The notes under the pieces are model-generated. The model did not search any database. It had not been told where the DNA came from and saw nothing but the letters and a program-made list of their open reading frames with translations. From Astrocystis sublimbata (Eukaryota > Ascomycota > Sordariomycetes > Xylariales > Xylariaceae): a stretch of DNA of 23,166 nt. Both the position numbers and the translations under genes were made by a program. Shown here in pieces: positions 8,976 through 20,524 of this stretch (positions are counted from its first letter, which is position 1; each line of letters starts with the position of its first letter). The stretch covers positions 1 through 23,166 of the forward strand of contig JAJNNY010000147.1 of assembly GCA_022453515.1 (NCBI GenBank), in the 5' to 3' direction.

Positions 8976-11840
8976 TCAAACTTCCCCTTCTACTATCTCA
9001 GCATTCCAATCCTTTCGAATCTCGAGTTCGAGAAGCTCTGGCGTTTTCTCGATCACGAGGGCCTTTCTCGTTGGCCAGTGCAACAAACAGATGAAACAGA
9101 AGCTCGTAGAGATGTCGTCCATGACGGTTTTTTGGGATAGACAGACTTCAGGTCATTCATGACGTCGGTGAATTTGAGTGGTGTCTCCTCGTCTTTTGGC
9201 GTTTGCACTGCCTCGCGTCCTGAAGGAGGCGTTGGTAATCTCGATCGGTTGCCGTCCTGGTCACGCGATGTTAGCTACGTTATTATATACGGATACAGAA
9301 AGGTGCTGATTATTAGCAAGAGCTGGGCTACAACGCCACCTCATTGGGTTCAGGGTAACCCAGGCCTTTCCAGAGATTCTCTTTGAGGCGGCGGACATCG
9401 ACCTTCTTGGCGACACGGGCGTACTGGACATACTCTGGCCGCAGCCGGCGCGTAGATGTGACTAGCTGAGTACCGAAACCGCCATTGTCATGCCATTATC
9501 GAACATTGTTGTGGTGCCGAGAGCTTCTGTAGGCAGCGCCTCCGCGCTCGGTGAGAAGTGGTCTCTGGCATCAGCAAATTCGTCATTGTCGTCATCCATC
9601 ATACCGCCAGCGAATGGCATCGCATCGTCGAAGAAGTCGGCGTCGTAGTCGCCCTGAGGCAGGACGGTATCATCCTCACGGCTTTTGAGAGGCTCATTCT
9701 TGGCCCAGAAGGCTTCGTCCATATCGGCTGGGTGCACGTTCTCTGAAGACCCGCCATAGCCGGCATTTCCGACCCTACTAAAGCGGTTCCGCTTGCTGCT
9801 CATCCGAGCTTTGGGCTTGAGGAAAAGGCTGAGAAGCTGCTTTGAGTTGAAGTGCTTATCGTCGGGTAGCAGATTGCGAGTCTTGGACTTCCAGTCTTTC
9901 TTGGGTAGCGATATCGCCGAGTTGCTGGTTGCTTGTGTATAGATGGTGTCGGCGAGTTTGGCATCAAGTGGCGCGGCGAAGTTAATCTCGAATGGCTCTT
10001 TTTCCTTCCGTTGCCGAGTGGTTTCTGGCTTATTAGCATCTTTGATCTTCCGTATTCGCCAATGCTCTGGCCCAGCCCAGTTCTTCTGAAGCGCTTGGTC
10101 GAAGTAACCAAGAATGTCTTCGTGTGTGTTGTTGCTATTCTTCATGTGATTCATAGAAACGACGTAGTCGGCATTCTCGTCGCCCATGCCCTCCATGCCT
10201 TCAGCCCCTGCCATCTCATCGTCAAGGCCCATGTTGTATGGGCGCATTTGGGGCTCTAAGGCAGCCTCTCGTGCCCAGGCCTCACCACCCTCCCCGAACG
10301 CGACCTCGGCAATATCGAATCCACCCATAGCTGTCATATCATCGAAGCCCATCGGGTTTTCGTCGTCAATAAACATCCCAGATTTGTTACCAGCTGCGTC
10401 GAGAGCGTCTTCGTCCTCATCCTCTCCATCGCCTTCTGGGGCGCGCAGGAACGGGATGTCTAGTGAGCCCGAAGGATTACCGAGATCAAAGGTCTTCAAA
10501 GAGGGACATATGTCTTGCTCGTCCAACAAAGCCAGATCTGGGAAGAATTTAGCACCGAGAGCGCTGATATCAATCTCTACATCTTCTTCATCTTCTGCTT
10601 TTGGCTGATCTGTGATCGTATCATCGTCGTCTTCTTCGTCCTCCAATTCTGCCTCCTCATCCGCTGTGATGTCCTCTCTTCGCCGAGGCTTGATGCCATC
10701 TGCTGACTTATCATTGGTGTCGTCACTGCTGTCGAAGACTATGCGTCCCTGGCCGTCGATCATAAGATGATTCAGCAGGAGACCTTTAGCGCCGCCCTCG
10801 TCGAAATCGGCAGAGGCCTTCTTGAACAGGGGATCTACTGCAAATTCCATATCGAGTTTCTTGAGCTGTAGAGACGCAAATGACGGGGCTAGTGTGGCCT
10901 CTGATGATCGTTGCTAGCTTGTTGTCAGCATGGCCATGATGCGTGAACGCGCGATAGAGTCGAACGTACGCGCTTCTTGGTCTTCTTCCTAACAACGTTA
11001 CCGTCCTCGTCTACCTCCTCCTCGCTCTCTTCGCCCTCGCCCTCCTCGTCCCTGGCTTTCTTCTTCGAATTGCTGTCGGCCAAACCGCTCAGGAGCTTGC
11101 CTGTCTCGGTGGCCACACTATCGACTCGGCTCGTGTAGATCTTGACGCAACCATCGAGGGTGCAGCTGGCGCGCTGGAAGTTGACGCCGTCTCCGTCCTT
11201 GAGCAAGGACATATCATGGAAATAATCAATCAGGGCAAAGTTCCACGAGTTGGCGGCGTTAATCTTGTTGTCGGTGGCCATCTTCATCCACTCCTCGAAG
11301 TTGGCCAAGATGGGCACGCGCTTCATAGGCGTCACGCCGCTGCCGACCACCATAAGATCGCCATCGTCGTCGTTCTCGTCGTCGTCGTCATCATCGTCGT
11401 CCGCATCTGCACCCCGGGCTCGCCGCGGGGTCCGCGGGCTCGAGCGGGCAGAGGCATTATCGAGGTCCACCAGTCTGAATCCGGCCTTCTTCGCGGGCGT
11501 AGCTGCTGCCTGTTGTAACTCGCTGATCTGTTTATCGTGGAGGGCTTTGCGAGAGTGAAGTCGGCCCTTCTTCTCCCGCGCGTCGTCGTTGAGAGGGATC
11601 CTAAGCAACGGCAGCGGTGAGCTTGGTTCTGCCAGCAATGCGGTCTGATGGGGAAATAGGAGGTGCTCGACCGCCAAGATGAGGCCAGCGCATATAAACA
11701 AATAAATGCAAGCATCCACAGCACACCATAGGAAAGACACGGCAAACCTACTTGAGGGGTGATTTGAACGGGGAGTTGGATGAACCAGAAACGGTTCTCG
11801 CCCCAATGCTCGCGCGAGGCTTCTGAGCAACACGAGGCAT
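8976..11840 (-). CDS. BRN1: Condensin complex subunit 2 (kleisin, CAP-H/Brn1 family), right copy
   Basis: Mirror copy; exons 11752-11840, 10970-11600, about 9340-10865 and 8976-9256. It keeps the natural sequence where the left copy is scrambled: DWKSKTRNLLPDDKHFNSKQ is in frame at about 9840-9910, and the last exon ends ELLELEIRKDWNAEIVEGEV before TGA at 8976-8978. Its own faults are a lost G at 9482-9483, which leads to a false stop at 9462 before the conserved QLVTSTRRLRPEYVQYARVA segment, an extra C near 9354 in the GLGYLNP codons, and indels at about 9150, 9220 and 9247. Neither copy is intact as written, but together they define one full gene. N-terminal features, acidic linker and exon boundaries are as in the left copy, with no coding differences seen in exons 1 and 2. 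Confidence 0.93.
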
Positions 11841-12674
11841 CGTAAGATAGGAGGCGACTCGACTTTGGATCTTGTTTCGTGAGTATTCGCTGCAGGTCGG
11901 AGATGTTCGCGCTGGGCGCATGCGACGGGATGATGTGACGGGATGGGCCGACAGTTGGAAGTCAAAGTCGCAAGTAAACACCAGAAGCCGCGCTAGTCCT
12001 GTTGGGCGCAGCTCGGGCAACCAAGGCAACCAATCACTGATGGAGGGGCAGTCACCACACCACAAGCCCCTCCAACCTCGCCAGCATACAGCGTACTCTG
12101 TAGGTACCTTAGGTACTGACACATGCTAGAAGAGGTGGGGGGTGCCTAAGTACCTAGGTACCTTACTGCTCTCTGAGACGCGTGGGGTCACGTGGCGATT
12201 ACATACATGCATGTGCTGAAGGTACGGTACCTGGGGCCTGAATCAATCAATCCCGTAAGCCTCGGTGGCCCTGTCCCGTGGTATGAAAATTAACCAGGTA
12301 CATCTCACTGCCGTCAGTCACAGAGCTTGCACGCTATCTAATCTTTACACCGCGCATGCCTGCACCATCAGCACCTTCATCACTTTAGATCTATCCATCC
12401 ATGTCTATTCGACCAGGCACCAGACTAAGGTTCTGACCGTGCATGCATGCATGCTCGCCCTCTGTTTGATCCGATACTTTACATGACCTGTATACGTATC
12501 TAAGATACTTGTTCGTCCGAGATCAAGGAATGCCGCCCATGCCATCAGTGAAAGTTACAAATCGCAACTACTGTCTGGCTATGAGGTTCTGAGCTGGTAC
12601 CTAACCACTGGACTTACACGATATGCAGCAGGCCAAACCATCGTGGATGCGTGGGCTATACTCGTAATGTGAAA
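11841..12674. other. Mirror of the condensin upstream region
   Basis: Reverse complement of 3715-4548, with the same boxes: ACGCGT at 12178-12183, CACGTG at 12189-12194, the GGTACC-rich inverted repeat at 12100-12164 and the GCATGC run near 12440-12453. No gene recognised. Confidence 0.6.
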
Positions 12675-13596
12675 TCAAAGCTTAGTCTTGGGCGCATCCC
12701 AATAAGCGCCCTCCGCAAAGTCAATGACTGCATCCTCCATCTGGAGGGCAAGTTGCCATCGCCCCAGTCCCGGCCAGAAGTTCTCGTCCGCCACGCTGCT
12801 CGTCAGCTCGCCCTGCTCGTTCTTCTGCGATAGATCCGCCCAGGCCAGGCTGGCGAGCTTCGTAGACTGCGCCGGCATGATCCTGCACCAGCGATCCGTG
12901 CCCGGGAGCTCGCCTTGGGACCCCTCGCCCGCCGGCAATGGAGGCTGTACGAGCGATGCGTCAATGCCCACATACCGCAGCCACGAGAGGGACAAGGGGA
13001 AACTCGGTGTCCAGCGCATGGGCGTGAACCTGGCCTGGAATAGCGGCACGTTGTTTGCTCGCGATTCAGATGGGTCTCCCGTCGTGTCGTGTGGGTAGAC
13101 CCGGACGCCCTTGGCGCCGCCGTCGAGCTCGTCCCACTCGAAGCGCGCTAGGTGTTTGGGGATATTCCAATCTGTCAAAGGCGCAAGCGAGGCCTCGGTT
13201 AGCGTCCCAAACCAAGGAGCTAGTCATCTGGGGAAGTGGTGACGGACTCTTGCGCCCGTTCCAGCAAGTATACTTCTGCGAGACGTAGATGCGGCTGATG
13301 CGCGCGTTCTTCTTCGTCTTCCGCCGCCCGTCTTCCTCCGTCTCGTAGTTGAAGGAGCCAGGACAGACGATGAGCTCGTCGTAAGCGCCGACCGGGCTCT
13401 CTGTGTAGCGGATCACTTGAAATTGGCCTATGCCGCCCCGGTGCTCCCCAGACCCCGCCGGCGATGCATACGGGGAATCTCTTTCGAGCGGCGAGTACGC
13501 ATGGTCGGGCAGCTGTCCAGCCTTGGAGAGGAAGCTCACGATGTACACGGTGCCCTTTAACTGCCACGGCGCAGGCACTGGTTCAATTTCGTCCAT
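12675..13596 (-). CDS. Acetoacetate decarboxylase-like protein, right copy
   Basis: Exons 13248-13596 and 12675-13171, with the same GTCCGT-type intron donor as the left copy. It encodes 281 residues and keeps the Tyr missing on the left (VIRYTESPVGAYDEL). The PKH motif that aligns with the decarboxylase lysine motif is at about residues 121-123. This is probably the correct version of the gene. Downstream is the condensin gene on the same strand; no operon-like coupling is implied in a fungus. Confidence 0.72.
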
Positions 13597-14306
13597 TTTG
13601 TACTTGTAGCAATTCGCAATGGGACAGGATTGGATGAGGGGCAACTCGAATGGGTTTGGTAGGAGGCATTCTTCATTGTATGTACAATACAAGTCTAATA
13701 TTACCTACCTAGTACAGCAGTTGCAACGGTGGGTCCGTGGCCGTTTGACGCACAGGTACATACAATCGTGTTACTCTACCTATTTATTACCTATTACGTA
13801 GTAGCACAAGGCAAGGGCCTCGGGTGCCTCCAATATCCCAAAGCTAGTCGGCTGGGCATGACGGTGTTCGCAGAAGGCAAGGAAGGCGAGCCCTACCGAT
13901 CCAGATCTCGCCTGGGATTTGCGATCCCCGACAGTGAGAGAGTCCTGCAGCATTGCTCGGCGCGTTGTGGTCAGTTGGACGGGACTATTGATTACACTCT
14001 TTGTGGTAGCGATTTCCTAGATCTAGTACATTTGTCTCGTACATAGTAAATACATCTGAGAGATTGTAGGTTCGCTAGCCCTACAGAGATATAATCCCTC
14101 CTGCTCAAACTGTCTTCATTCATAGGAGTTGAGGATTGTTCTGACTATTTCCATCAATCGTACACGCACCTCTAACATTCATGTTGGTCTGATATACATG
14201 CGTAAAGTGGCAACTGGGACTTGAATTCTGTGAGTTTGAAGTTGTGTATGACCAGTTAGTCTTATGATCATTTGTCCATGGGATTAACATCAATGGTCAT
14301 GTGTGC
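13597..14306. other. Mirror of spacer between ADC-like gene and transcription factor
   Basis: Reverse complement of 2087-2795. It contains the possible last exon of the transcription factor (about 14179-14227) and TAGGTA-type motifs. An open frame at 13729-14046 is longer than its left counterpart only because of a one-base difference near 13882, so it is not taken as a gene. Confidence 0.5.
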
Positions 14307-17144
14307 TTACCGAGATAAGAGATGGGTTTCGTTGAGTTTTCTGATGGGACGGCCGAAGTGGTCAACAGAAGGTACCGAAGTTCGGGGCCTTTGATCGTCA
14401 TTAGCATAGTTCAATGTTGGGTTTTCTGGATCGGAACTTACTTCGATATATGGATCAGCCGAGCCGGTCAATACTGAGTCAATGAAAGCCCCCATATCAT
14501 TGATGTGCGAGGGAAACATGGGGGCTCCCTCGAACATAGGGTCAAAGAATGGCGAAATGGAGCCTACAAAAGGATCTGTAAGTAGTCGAATTGTTAGTGT
14601 TTAGCCACAAGCTAGTTAGAAATGGACATACACACCCTGGTCAATGTGAAATGCGCCTAGCTCTGAGCTCTCATCAGGCGTTACTACTCCTTGGCTGTCA
14701 CTCGAGCTTTCATCGGGGTCGCGCCCTAGGACACCTGGTAGGACTGATTCAAGGGCAGCAGCAGCACGCTTAACTTCAGTCGACATGGGCGTCCTGGGGC
14801 CCCATATCTCTTTCGTTTGACGCAAAGTTTGCTTGATCTCATTGAGCTCCGAGCTGCTGACCCTGTCACCATTTTGCTGCAGGTAGAAGCATAATATGCT
14901 CACAGCGAGGAGGTAGTCGTGGCTGAAAAAGCAGGTGACTCGCCATCTGACTGAGTAAAGGCGCCCGCCGGTTTTGAGTCCCTCGTAGACAATTTGGTTT
15001 AGTTTCAAGATCTTGAGTGCGGCAGCAACAGTGGTCTTGGTTGAGTACGAATATCGGTCATCCTCGTTGGCCGATCTCAGATATTGCCAATGAAGGATAA
15101 CTTGGCATTTGTAATGGTTCATCTGAATGAAAATGCGCTGCAGCAGTATCTGCGGCGGAACTGTAACAGATTCGGACTGTTCCTGAATTCTACAGTATTC
15201 CGGGATCTTCAAGAACATGTCCTCGATCTGTCGGTCAACCTGCAAGACTTGAGCATATGTAGGCGGCTGCGTTTTCGTTACGATATCAGCGACAGCTGTG
15301 TACATGCGGCCGATCCGTAGTTTGGCCAAGACGACTAATATCGGAGTTGGGTCAGTGTCTGGACGCGAAGGTGGCAACTCGGGTGAGCTGGGATCGAAGT
15401 CACTATCGAAGAGATTCCGGGGTTCGGCTGTGTCAACAAATGCGTCGTTGATCAGGCGCGGCACTCCAAGCTGTCCTGATGTCGCGATGTCTGTCATCCG
15501 TTAGCACCACGGTTTGGAATGTCCTTTGCGGACAACGCAATGTACGCATCACAGCTGACTACAGTAATGTTAGTAAAACGATTACGAGACTTCGAGGTTC
15601 TCTATGGATCTTGGCATGGGAGGGACAATAGTTTATACGGACCCTAAATGATAGAGCATTGCCCATACTCTGCGTCGTAGCTCGCCATCTGCTTCCGTTA
15701 GCACCGGGATACGCATCATGATGGTGAAATCATACCATATGGTGAGATGGACTTGAAGTGGTCAGGATCTCTATGATAACCCATGCGCACTGTAGATGTG
15801 GAACATTGGTTAGTTACCCGTGTGATTCTTAGATAGAGAGCCCCGGTTTCAAGCTCCTAGTAATCATGATGTTGAAATACCCGAACTGATCACTTACTTG
15901 CTAATTGCACTGTAGTGCTGAGGATAATCCATGCTTCGTTGTTGACGTCGCGTCGACGCATATATTCGGCAGCAAAATGGTGAATCATGGTCTCGAGGAC
16001 GAGCGGGCCACATCTCGTGTACTGTCCGAGTACCAAACACTGTACAGTCTTCTCACGATAAATAGCACCAAGCGAGACATAATCGAGCTGTTGACCAGAT
16101 CGAAACTGGTCCACGTCATACTCTCGGAACGTCACTGCTATTGAGAGGGTGCTGAACAAGAGGCCTAGCCACATGACAGGGACGTCTCGCGATCCCTCCC
16201 AGAACGAGTCGTACTGTTGATATTGTGAGTAATCTCCCATTTAAAGGACCCTCGGTGGAGATACCTGCTTCAGAAAATCGCGTTTGTGAATCGCACCTGG
16301 GATGCTAATCAGTACCAGCGGGATTTACAGAGTGGCAAAGCAATACCAACATGATGAAAGCTCAAGAAGTTCAAAGTATTCCGAAATAAGATGGTCGGCA
16401 AAGTTCTTAGGAGGTACAGCTGCCAAGATCTCATCCTTGCTGCAAGGTCTGCAGCCGTAGAGAAGGGGGGAATCTCGAGGATTGACGGATGGAGGCTCAG
16501 CGACCGCTCGGTCTGGTCTGGGGTCATCCGAATCAAGGAAATCGTTTTTCAGCTCGGCAATCGCGTCTATGATCGATCTATAATGGGTTTGGTCCCGATA
16601 CTGTGTTTCGGTGCTGCTGGACTTTAAACTTCCAACATGCGAGGCATCGCGTCCCTGCTCGTTAGGCGAAGAAGCTATGGTCACAGGTGAGCCTCCTGCC
16701 CCTTCACTCTGGTTCATGTACGAAACCAGAAGGTTTTCGAGATGTCTCAACCGATCCTGAACCCCCGTAAGAGGGGTTGATGCAGTACCATCTTGCACAT
16801 AAGTACATGACGCTTCAAGACCCCGTTTCTGAATTGTGTTAGCATGATTAGATACACGGTTGGAAGCCATCGTGGAATTGCGAGATTGCTGTATAATTAA
16901 TTACCTTGCAAGTAAGACATGGGGTTTGCCGGTCGCATCTCAGTCTACCACGGCGGTTAGTGAATTCTGGCCGACTGCACGTCGCTTGTTACACACTGGG
17001 TATTGGCCATGCATACTTTCGACGCCGACACAAGTTGCAGCTGAGCTGCGGTTTGTCCCGGCGCCTGTTTGGAGGTGGACGAGGACGTCCTCCGGATTCA
17101 ACGGCTGCAGGGCCGTGGGCGCTATTATCGCCACTTGAGGACAT
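14307..17144 (-). CDS. Zn2Cys6 fungal transcription factor, complete copy
   Basis: Nuclear DNA-binding regulator of the Gal4 type. The first exon is 17017-17144, then 16905-16944, then exon 3 from 16828 to about 16347, followed by the exons mirrored from the left arm. Splicing the first two introns (17016-16945 with a GTATGC donor, 16904-16829) rebuilds a perfect zinc cluster: CNLCRRRKLRC, then CLTCKKRGLEASC, with Cys at residues 36, 39, 46, 52, 55 and 64. A proline/arginine-rich stretch precedes it. The middle domain has VPVMWLGLLFSTL, MRMGYHRDP (intact here because of GGG at 15780-15782) and GELRRRVWAMLYHL. The target is unknown. Intron structure near 15480-15640 and the 3' end (14307, 14362 or 14179) are uncertain. 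Exon 3 crosses the palindrome boundary at 16393 without disruption. Confidence 0.88.
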
Positions 17145-18431
17145 GGCAGCTAGCTAACTTGGCCAAGCACATCAAATGATGCAGTCTCGAAGCCGATTGC
17201 CTCTGTCATTGGATATAGTTGACAGACCATGAAAATGAGGGTCCAGATCGCATGAATATTCAACACGGCTTTACCACTAAGAGACAAATGGCAAGTAATA
17301 CGGATGTGGTGGGAATGTAGATATGATGATGCAGGTGATAGTCCGTTGTGGGACCAGCCGACCGTCCGAGCCAATCAAACTGCTTTACTGTCTTGGATAT
17401 CAACTGCAAAGGGGTAATCAACTGCTGCCTAGATACCTGTGAGAAGTCATACTACTGCAATGTATTTCTCTGTGAACTTGGTAAGAGGAACTTAGTGTTC
17501 AAGGGTGATGTAACAAACTTGGTTACTTAACACTAGCAGATTCTCATGACCAAGTGAAAAAAGGCTTAACTTTCATAAATGCTACGAATGGCTTTACTAG
17601 AGCATACAGACTTCTCAAATGATGTAAAGCAGCGATATATAAATGCTAACCTTTTCTATATAACTAGTTAAGGGCATGCTTTCCTTTTTATATCGGTTTA
17701 TATTTGCTTTACCTTCCTAAAAAAGTGGTTATTGTGACCAATGGTACTTTATAGAGGTCTTTATACATAAGAATAAAAGCAAAGGTGTGGTTTGATCCTT
17801 ATCAAGACGTCTGGCGCGAGACGCTTGCCCTTTCCTTGCACACAGTTAGTTATATGTACACATCAGGATCAATAATATATACACAGTTGAAATTGAAGCA
17901 AGGTATATGTAGCTAAAACTATGAACAATAAAAGAAATAGAAGTAAGAATAAATTCACAAACATGAGTACAAGCGGGCTAAGCCTTGTTGTTTAAAAGCT
18001 ACGTACTTAAGTACCTTTCACTCATAGCGTTAATGGAATAACGGCGGGATCGTAGGAGCACTACCGCCATTGTCCCTTCAGTCCACTAACTCAACATTAA
18101 CTGGCAGAAACGCGTTCTCTGAAGAAATTGACGCGTACATTCACGCGACTCACGCCACGTGCTTCCAACAGTAGTAGCAGTCACAGGTAGGCCATCGCCT
18201 GGCAGTTCCAATGTCCTTACTTAGCAGTAACTGGCCGACCCTCCAGTGAATCAACGCCTGCACCAAACTTGCAACATCTTGTTTTGTTGTTTTTTCCCAC
18301 CTTCTGCAACCCGCCCATGAAGGGTAGCTACAGTATCATCAGATTCTTGACTCATCGGTCCCTCATCGTCGCTCATTGTGTGCAAACCCCATATCATCAC
18401 ACTCCTAACAAAAGCAAGAACAACACCAACA
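17145..18431. other. Intergenic region, AT-rich block at about 17530-18010
   Basis: Spacer between two divergently transcribed genes (transcription factor on -, MYND protein on +), so it should hold both promoters. No coding frame is convincing. From about 17530 to 18010 the sequence is clearly richer in A and T than its surroundings, with many TATA-like runs and no long open frame; it may be a worn repeat. A Kozak-like CAACAATGGC context ends the spacer at the MYND start. Confidence 0.55.
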
Positions 18432-20524
18432 ATGGCAGCTCCAGCAGCGGCCGCTCCAGGAGCCGTTGATTCAGTTGAAAAGCTGTTCGGGCTATGCTCA
18501 ATCCAGAAAGCATTCTCGAAGACGACACCGAGGTAAGCAGTTTCTGCCTATGATGCATATTCATAGCATGAAGTGCCTTAAAAGGCCACTCTGCTCCATG
18601 ATCATCTACAAGTTGCTGAATATTATGGCACCTTATGGCATTGGTTCACTCGAGTAGAAACGACTGACTTTGGTGTGCGACAGAGCGCCACTAACCGGAT
18701 CTACAATGCCCTACGAACCTTCTTGGCGGATCCCCCTTCAGAAGACCCGGACTACCCGTTCCTTCTACATTACATCTCGCTAGCCGCCGAGAAAAGAAAG
18801 ACGTCGATGGTCGGCTACTTCCGCCAGCAAAGTATGTCATAGACCTAGTCTGTAATCTTTTGTATCGCTTCATCATAACTGCTAGCTTTTATCGCCTTTA
18901 CACACATTCTTCTCTTTCCATTTCGAGAACAGCCAAGATGCCTAGCAAATCTAGTATTTGTTGAAGGGCCGTTGCTGACTTCACTATGTGTTGAATAGTG
19001 GCACACCTGGCAATGCAGAAGCCTATCGACCGCAAGGACAAGAGTGCTAAAACCCGACAGCTCAAATATTACAGATGGCTGGCTCTTGGGCTCAAAAACG
19101 AGTCCTGGCCCTTCCCAACAATGAAGCCAGGAGGAGCCGCGTCTACAGTACGAATCGCAGGATTGGCCAATCCAACAAGCTGTGCCTTTTGCCATAAGCC
19201 AGGCGCCAACTACAGATGCCCTACATGCAACATCCAGGACAATAAATACGTGGTGAACAAGACTGCATACTGCAACAAGAAGTGTCTTGAGGAGCATCAT
19301 GACACTCACAAACCAATTTGCGAGGGCCGTGTCATGGTCTACCGCACTGCTCAAATGCTTGGATTCATCTTCATGGCAATGCAGGATGCCACGTATGTCT
19401 ACCCTATCGGAAAGTCCTTCCTGAAGAATGGTATTATTTACCTCATCGACGGTGACTGGGACCGCGCTGGCATGACGGGACGATCTGTATTCTTCCCCTT
19501 TCCCAAGCATCAGGTCGACTCAGCGGAGACTCATCGCGCCTGTGAGTATATATCCAGCCTTGTTGTTGTATTGCCTTATTTTGCTTGCCTTTCTCGGAGT
19601 ACTGGTTGCTGAATCTAGTAACACATCGAAGTGCTGTACTGGGGTCAGTGTAAGGAACTGAACCTCTCGTTATATCCTCTGATCAGATATATGTTCAAGC
19701 GTAAGTGGCTATTCTGTCCAAGTTGGTGTTAGGGTTTGCTGATTCTAAAAACGATAATTATAGAAATCTGCGGAAACGTCGAGCTGATATTCATCTCACC
19801 CAAGAATGTGTTGCGTCCCATTTGCCAACTCACCAAGGGAAGAGCCTTCAACCTTTGTCTTCACAGACACATATGCTTAGGACTCACTCTGGCATCGGGC
19901 GAAAAGTACATCATCGATCTCACCGGAGCCTCATTTGGCTGGCACGAGGTTCTGACTCCTTGGGAGACATGGATGGATTTGCGAGCCGGTAGATGGGAAT
20001 CGGATCCCTTCAGACCCGCAACCGGTGATCTCAAGGAGTATATTTCGAACAATACTCTGGATTCGTTCCAACAAGAGGTCCGGATCATGTTACTGAAGAC
20101 TCTGGTTCACGAGCTGAACGGCTTGCTGCGCGCCAACAATTGTCAATCGTTCGACAAATTGGTCAAGCTTCCTGAACCCGAATGGAGACGAGCAGAGGGT
20201 GAGATTGTGCAGATGGTCCAGAACCAGATCTATCTACGTGTGACGTGTGAATATCACAAAACCGCGTATCGCCTCTATTTTACCCCTCCTCCCGAGTTCG
20301 CACTTCATATCGCAAAGAGAGATGCGGCTGCATACAAAAAAGGTAAGATCATCTTCTGCAGCGATTCATAACATGTTTCTGCTTTGTATTTAGGTGTCAA
20401 TTTACTCCCTCTCGCACCAGAACTCGCGGCAGTATTAACAGGTGCAATTGCTAACTTCCGGTGTGCTGTAGTCTGGATGAGTGGAAAGGAGTACGATCAA
20501 CTCAGAATGGCGGTGCAGACATGA
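18432..20524 (+). CDS. MYND-type zinc finger protein
   Basis: Six exons: 18432-18532, 18686-18831, 18999-19541, 19632-19700, 19764-20342, 20472-20524; total 1491 bases, 496 residues, in frame throughout. The start is a Met in good context (AACAATGGC) followed by an Ala-rich N-terminus. Residues 144-190 form a MYND finger: CAFC, CPTC, CNKKC and HKPIC supply seven Cys and one His. MYND fingers bind proline-rich partner peptides; the rest of the protein (LIFISPKNVLRPICQL, GWHEVLTPWETWMDL) is conserved-looking but not recognised by me, and no SET motif was seen. It is probably a fungal hypothetical protein, intracellular. The acceptor before exon 4 (CGAAG at 19631) is weaker than the others but is the one that keeps the frame. 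It lies in unique sequence, so no second copy is seen. Confidence 0.82.

Larger units (their letters stand above)
8211..16393 (-). repeat. Right arm of giant inverted repeat (palindrome)
   Basis: Mirror copy of the left arm. At the outer end, exon 3 of the transcription-factor gene runs without a break from inside the arm into unique sequence, so the right side is the native junction and the left side is the added copy, whether added by biology or by assembly. There is no target-site duplication, terminal repeat or transposase at the boundary, which speaks against a mobile element. Confidence 0.97.

Noticed and set aside
1..16393. The palindrome as a transposon, Starship-type element or viral inverted terminal repeat
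   Set aside because: The arms hold ordinary host genes with introns. No transposase, tyrosine recombinase, capsid or polymerase is present, and no target-site duplication is visible at 16393.
16860..17157. Plus-strand open frames of 83 and 92 codons
   Set aside because: They are antisense to the transcription factor's zinc-cluster exons, which splice into a perfect six-cysteine motif.
18845..19510. 221-codon minus-strand open frame
   Set aside because: Lies opposite exon 3 of the MYND gene, whose own frame has a complete zinc finger and consistent splice sites.
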